A DNA stretch of 64,000 bases, from assembly GCA_013359255.1 (NCBI GenBank), contig JABWCF010000011.1:62001-126000 (forward strand). Direction: 5' to 3'. The stretch comes from Flavobacteriales bacterium (GTDB lineage: Bacteria > Bacteroidota > Bacteroidia > Flavobacteriales_E > Vicingaceae). Under the pieces are notes generated by a model. It was not told where the DNA came from. It worked only from the letters and a program-made list of their open reading frames with translations, and ran no database searches. This document shows positions 62,001 through 64,000 of the stretch, piece after piece. A program made the position numbers and the translations under genes. Each line of letters opens with the position of its first letter. Position 1 is the first letter of the stretch.

Positions 62001-62230
62001 AAACCATTTTTAGTTGTTAAGTAATGAAATGCTTTTCCGTTGAATATTGAGATGCCACCATTGTTTGTTCCTAACCAAATTTCTCCATCAGAGTGTTGGT
62101 AAATACTTAATATCTGAGATTGAGAAAGGCCGTTATCTACTGAAAAATTTTGAAAATTATAATTTTGAGATTGTAGACATAGGTGAATAGAAAAGAAAAG
62201 CAGTGAGTATATAATTTTCGCTGGAGACAT
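59084..62230 (-). CDS. Beta-propeller sensor with SpoIIE-type PP2C phosphatase output
   Basis: The 1048-residue protein has a signal peptide (LCLQSQ, ~22). A periplasmic two-component-regulator propeller follows, with many repeats such as NGLSQSQILSIYQHSDGEIW and DGNIYVGTNNGISI. A Y_Y_Y domain is next (YDKNYITIEFIAVSHTKPEQ, YKYKLVGLDKDWQ, LPPGHYEFLLFANN). After one membrane helix at ~737-757 and a coiled coil lies a cytosolic SpoIIE phosphatase domain: FKPRDIVSGDFYWF, VVADCTGHGVPGAFMSMLG, DGMDISVCTYY, FYLFTDGYADQFGG. Instead of a histidine kinase it uses phosphatase output, so it probably acts on an anti-sigma or STAS partner. No such partner is adjacent. It has its own promoter. Confidence 0.92.
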   Translation of the reverse strand: MSPAKIIYSLLFFSIHLCLQSQNYNFQNFSVDNGLSQSQILSIYQHSDGEIWLGTNNGGISIFNGKAFHYLTTKNGLSDNIVYCIEKGPDGNIYVGTNNGISIIKPDTIIKLDTTNGLGHHRVFKIFFDSNNKCWIGAGNGIYFLEKESIKPFEDNMLFENKGIFNFYEDGNKNIWICTMGVGLTKITKKETIQYNSNNSTISDLVFSIGEINGKIWAFTNKGVFELNEKNEFVFKTIDKSKMNFPVYCAIKDDNTYWLGTYSGIFKYNGETFTNITNQNGLIDNDIFKILKDREGNIWFASKNNGVSKLSSERFVSLNKKQLNIDEITSVYKTSTGKLMISSAIGLIIKSENKIEIYNEKSNRLENKVQDINYAFEIDSNHYIVGTDAEGLYFFNLEKRNFTQIPTMGGKSYQMIYHIYKDRDGVIWICSKNGLSKLENGNVIPFQPQIIPQTDIFQIYQDLNNRYWLATDNGVYLYDGSSIYQFSEKEGIKKGRVRSIVQTKDSTIWLSSNYGVYKYSNGKFTNISEKEGLASNVIYSLIADSKGNIWAGHQYGIDVISFNKNSFIIKNYKNDDGFAGQQCLPNSICIDQNDNIYIGTLKGLVIYNPSLDKPNTKEPLTRITKVKVFSQDINWRDYTDSISNNNIPFNPNLTYDKNYITIEFIAVSHTKPEQVAYKYKLVGLDKDWQMAINKTEIAYSNLPPGHYEFLLFANNGDDIWNKEPVSFKFTIKPPFWQTWWFYTICSGIVLAGILSYIKIRAANRQITKQKEIIEEKNQDITDSIIYAKRIQEAILPMNKSLKSYFSDSFILFKPRDIVSGDFYWFTEDEEKSIIVVADCTGHGVPGAFMSMLGTSILNQVIRDENIANPGYALDRMDEKLNMALHKAYSETKAQDGMDISVCTYYKNKKLVEYAGANNPLYVVRKNENPLIINDKVASPLLQNESFSFYEIKANKQPIGGTERKQKFATHSIKVQKNDSFYLFTDGYADQFGGPKGKKFMYIQLKKLILSIQLMNMEEQEKELIKVLENWKNTSHSQVDDICVMGVKI

Positions 62231-62247
62231 TGTCTGTAATTACAATT

Positions 62248-62255
62248 CAAAAATA
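62248..62255 (-). promoter_or_regulatory. Putative -7 box TATTTTTG of the propeller sensor gene
   Basis: TAnnTTTG on the minus strand, 17 bases before the ATG at 62230. It begins right where the preceding gene's terminator T-tract ends, so termination and initiation are packed together. Confidence 0.5.
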
Positions 62256-62287
62256 GAAAAAAAAAGGGCTGATATTCATCAGCCCTT
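62256..62287 (-). terminator. Intrinsic terminator of the T9SS type A gene at the right edge
   Basis: AAGGGCTGAT (62264-62273), loop ATTC, ATCAGCCCTT (62278-62287); on the minus strand the stem is followed by a T-run. It lies 19 bases after that gene's stop. Confidence 0.9.
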
Positions 62288-62306
62288 CTGTAAGCATAAA
62301 ATTTAA

Positions 62307-64000
62307 CTATTTTAAGATAGAGAACTTTTTGGTTTTTGACATTGAGCCGATATTCATTTGTAATAAGTATGTTCCTGAATTCAATTTTAATTCATTTGAA
62401 TCGATAACATAATTGTAACTTCCAATTGGTTTATTACCTAAATTAACTTCACGTATAGTTTCGCCAAGGATGTTCACTATTTTAAAAGAAACATTTTGTG
62501 CATGGTCTAATGTATATGCGATATTAACCTTACTATCCGAAGGATTTGGAAAAACAGAAAATCCGTTTTCTTTAATATCTTGTTTTACCACATAAGTAGC
62601 ATTAAATGGGTGTATGCTGTCTTTTCCAACGGTAAAATCAAGTTCGGAAACAGTAGTAGAACCGGATAAAGTGAAGGTATATGAACCACTCATGTTTAAG
62701 CCGGGCATATCTACCCAAAGGGTGTAAGTTCCGTTTTCTAAATTAGAAATGGTAAAATCTCCGCTATTATTCGATTGAATGGAGGATTTAACAGGCCCGG
62801 AAGGCTTTTTTTCAACAATGATATCGATTCCGGGAATAGGGTCATTTTTCATCAATTTACCAAACTGACCTATTCTGTTGTAATTGTAGTTTAGCAACAA
62901 TTTACCCGAAATGGTGTTATTGCCAATGTTGGGGTCGTGGTAATCAAGAGTAATATTGATGCCATTTACATTGTTAGTAGTAATAATGCTTTGGGCATTT
63001 TTCCAGTCGGTAGTATCTCCGTAATAAGTGGTAAAGGAGTTGGGGTATAAAAGTAAATCAGGTCTTGCGGCTACTCTGTATTCTCCATAAGGAATAGAAT
63101 CGAATTTATAAGAGCCATTTGAATTGATGGGTGTTATTGCGAGAATATCATTTTTTGTAAAGTTTGAATATTCTCGATATAAATAAACCTCCCCATTTGT
63201 AACCTGTAAACCGGTAGTATCATAAACAAATCCTTCAATACTGCCAAAATCTACAGGGAGAGTGTACCACCCATACCACACAAAATTGTTAAATGGAGAA
63301 CATTTCAGCAGCATTAGGTGAGTAGTAGCAAATGTATTGTTGCGAAGAAAGTGATAATAAATCGCATCATAATTATATTTTTGGTAGTAGGTGTAATTGC
63401 CATTTCCTCCAAAATCAACAAACACGCTATCGGTACGGTAGTTTATTTCTTTCATTAATACTACATCGGAAAAACTCCCTAATGGTGTAATTAATGTGCC
63501 ATAGCCCGCACCCACCATTTGTTTATTTCTTAATTGTACCGATTTAACTTTATAGTTACCCGATTTTCCGTATCCAACGGTTCTGCTGTAATTGAAGATA
63601 GTATCCATGTTGTATTTTACTCGGGCTGGCATGAACAGTTCTGAAGGTTCTATAAACACCGAATCTAATGTATTCATAATACTAAACCCTCCAATTCTGT
63701 GAAATCCAGATGTATCAACAATAAAATATGAAAATAAGGAATCTTGATCTTTTAATGGTACATTCCAAAAAGAGGCATGAGTAGCATCAGGAAATAAGTG
63801 GTAATAAGGCAGGCCTGATTTATCTAGAGTTTTTGTATGAAAAGTGTCCTGCATTTGAATAAACTTATTGGAATAATTCCAAACCTGATTAGCTCCCGTA
63901 GTGGGTATAGTTAAAAGCGTTGCAGTAGTATCCCAAATCTGTTTAAAAGTGGTGTTTTTTACCGGTAAATAAGTGCCTTCGATGGTTGGTCCTTGTGCGA
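62307..64000 (-). CDS. T9SS type A sorting-domain protein with carboxypeptidase-regulatory-like domains, 5'-truncated
   Basis: About 563 residues are visible; the frame stays open to the window edge and reads AQGPTIEGTYLPVKN there, so only a signal peptide is probably missing. An ATG at 63854 is internal. The N-terminal ~190 residues are an unrecognised domain with FIQMQDTFHTKTLDKSGLPY and TYYQKYNYDAIYYHFL. Two beta-sandwich modules follow: GSIEGFVYDTTGLQVTNGEV ... YKFDSIPYGEYRVAARP, and GDFTISNLENGTYTLWVDMP. The end is a T9SS type A sorting domain (NGFSVFPNPSDSKVNIAYTL, SGTYLLQMNIGSMSKTKKFS). It should be exported and surface-attached. The N-terminal function is unknown. Confidence 0.85.
   Translation of the reverse strand, partial: AQGPTIEGTYLPVKNTTFKQIWDTTATLLTIPTTGANQVWNYSNKFIQMQDTFHTKTLDKSGLPYYHLFPDATHASFWNVPLKDQDSLFSYFIVDTSGFHRIGGFSIMNTLDSVFIEPSELFMPARVKYNMDTIFNYSRTVGYGKSGNYKVKSVQLRNKQMVGAGYGTLITPLGSFSDVVLMKEINYRTDSVFVDFGGNGNYTYYQKYNYDAIYYHFLRNNTFATTHLMLLKCSPFNNFVWYGWYTLPVDFGSIEGFVYDTTGLQVTNGEVYLYREYSNFTKNDILAITPINSNGSYKFDSIPYGEYRVAARPDLLLYPNSFTTYYGDTTDWKNAQSIITTNNVNGINITLDYHDPNIGNNTISGKLLLNYNYNRIGQFGKLMKNDPIPGIDIIVEKKPSGPVKSSIQSNNSGDFTISNLENGTYTLWVDMPGLNMSGSYTFTLSGSTTVSELDFTVGKDSIHPFNATYVVKQDIKENGFSVFPNPSDSKVNIAYTLDHAQNVSFKIVNILGETIREVNLGNKPIGSYNYVIDSNELKLNSGTYLLQMNIGSMSKTKKFSILK

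Noticed and set aside
1-64000. Integrated element, prophage or defence island
   Set aside because: No integrase, transposase, toxin-antitoxin, restriction or phage structural gene was recognised, and tRNA-Val has no attachment-site duplication that I could see.

Overview
The window comes from an AT-rich member of the Bacteroidota, probably a gliding or gliding-derived lineage close to Flavobacteriales; the order is my inference. Supporting signs are the core type IX secretion system (T9SS) genes porV, porU, a porP/sprF homologue and gldJ, at least six secreted proteins with T9SS type A or type B sorting tails, promoters of the Bacteroidota form TAnnTTTG, and weak Shine-Dalgarno sequences. The DNA is an ordinary chromosomal segment. 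I saw no insertion sequence, phage, integrase, CRISPR array or rRNA, and no gene-free stretch longer than 300 bases. One tRNA (tRNA-Val, anticodon TAC) is present.

Layout. 1-3.8 kb: the end of a T9SS cargo gene, then pdhC-pdhA (pyruvate dehydrogenase E2 and E1-alpha) and cdd on the minus strand. 3.9-8.6 kb: a tight six-gene plus-strand operon that starts with a T9SS-exported CotH-type kinase and continues with a lipoprotein, a repeat protein, a VTC-type polyphosphate polymerase, a DUF4956 membrane protein and a DUF2490 protein. 8.6-18.1 kb: the T9SS locus, with porU-porV-ispF on the minus strand diverging from porP/sprF-gldJ-murF on the plus strand. 18.1-24.2 kb: acyl-CoA dehydrogenase, divergent anmK, then an amino-acid dehydrogenase, MscS channel and NhaD antiporter in a row. 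24.3-27.5 kb: exbB-exbD-tonB-folC and tRNA-Val. 27.5-41.6 kb: three very large PKD-repeat T9SS type B surface proteins, interrupted by an S9 peptidase and a DUF885 protein. 41.6-45.2 kb: small envelope and metabolic genes. 45.2-54.3 kb: lptD-ridA diverging from an amidase, MlaD, two Fe-S proteins and a small conserved protein; then an uncharacterised secreted protein and prmC. 54.4-64 kb: ribD, a DMT transporter, recG, a hypothetical, a 1048-residue propeller/SpoIIE phosphatase sensor, and a T9SS type A protein running off the right edge.

How the genes fit together. PorU is the sortase and PorV the shuttle that attach CTD-bearing cargo to the cell surface. GldJ and the PorP/SprF protein belong to the same machine, and the CotH and PKD proteins here are its likely cargo. 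ExbB/ExbD/TonB supply energy for outer-membrane uptake. LptD, MlaD, the amidase, MurF, AnmK and the M23/LysM peptidase serve envelope building and recycling.

The most notable signal is two long G/C homopolymers inside coding sequences of an AT-rich genome: G9 near codon 80 of porU and C12 in a polyproline linker of a PKD surface protein. In both genes a one-base slip in either direction reaches a stop codon within a few codons. Both therefore look like contingency (phase-variation) switches, one for the secretion machine and one for a cargo. The CotH-VTC-DUF4956 operon fronted by a T9SS-secreted kinase is the best candidate here for a poorly described system.
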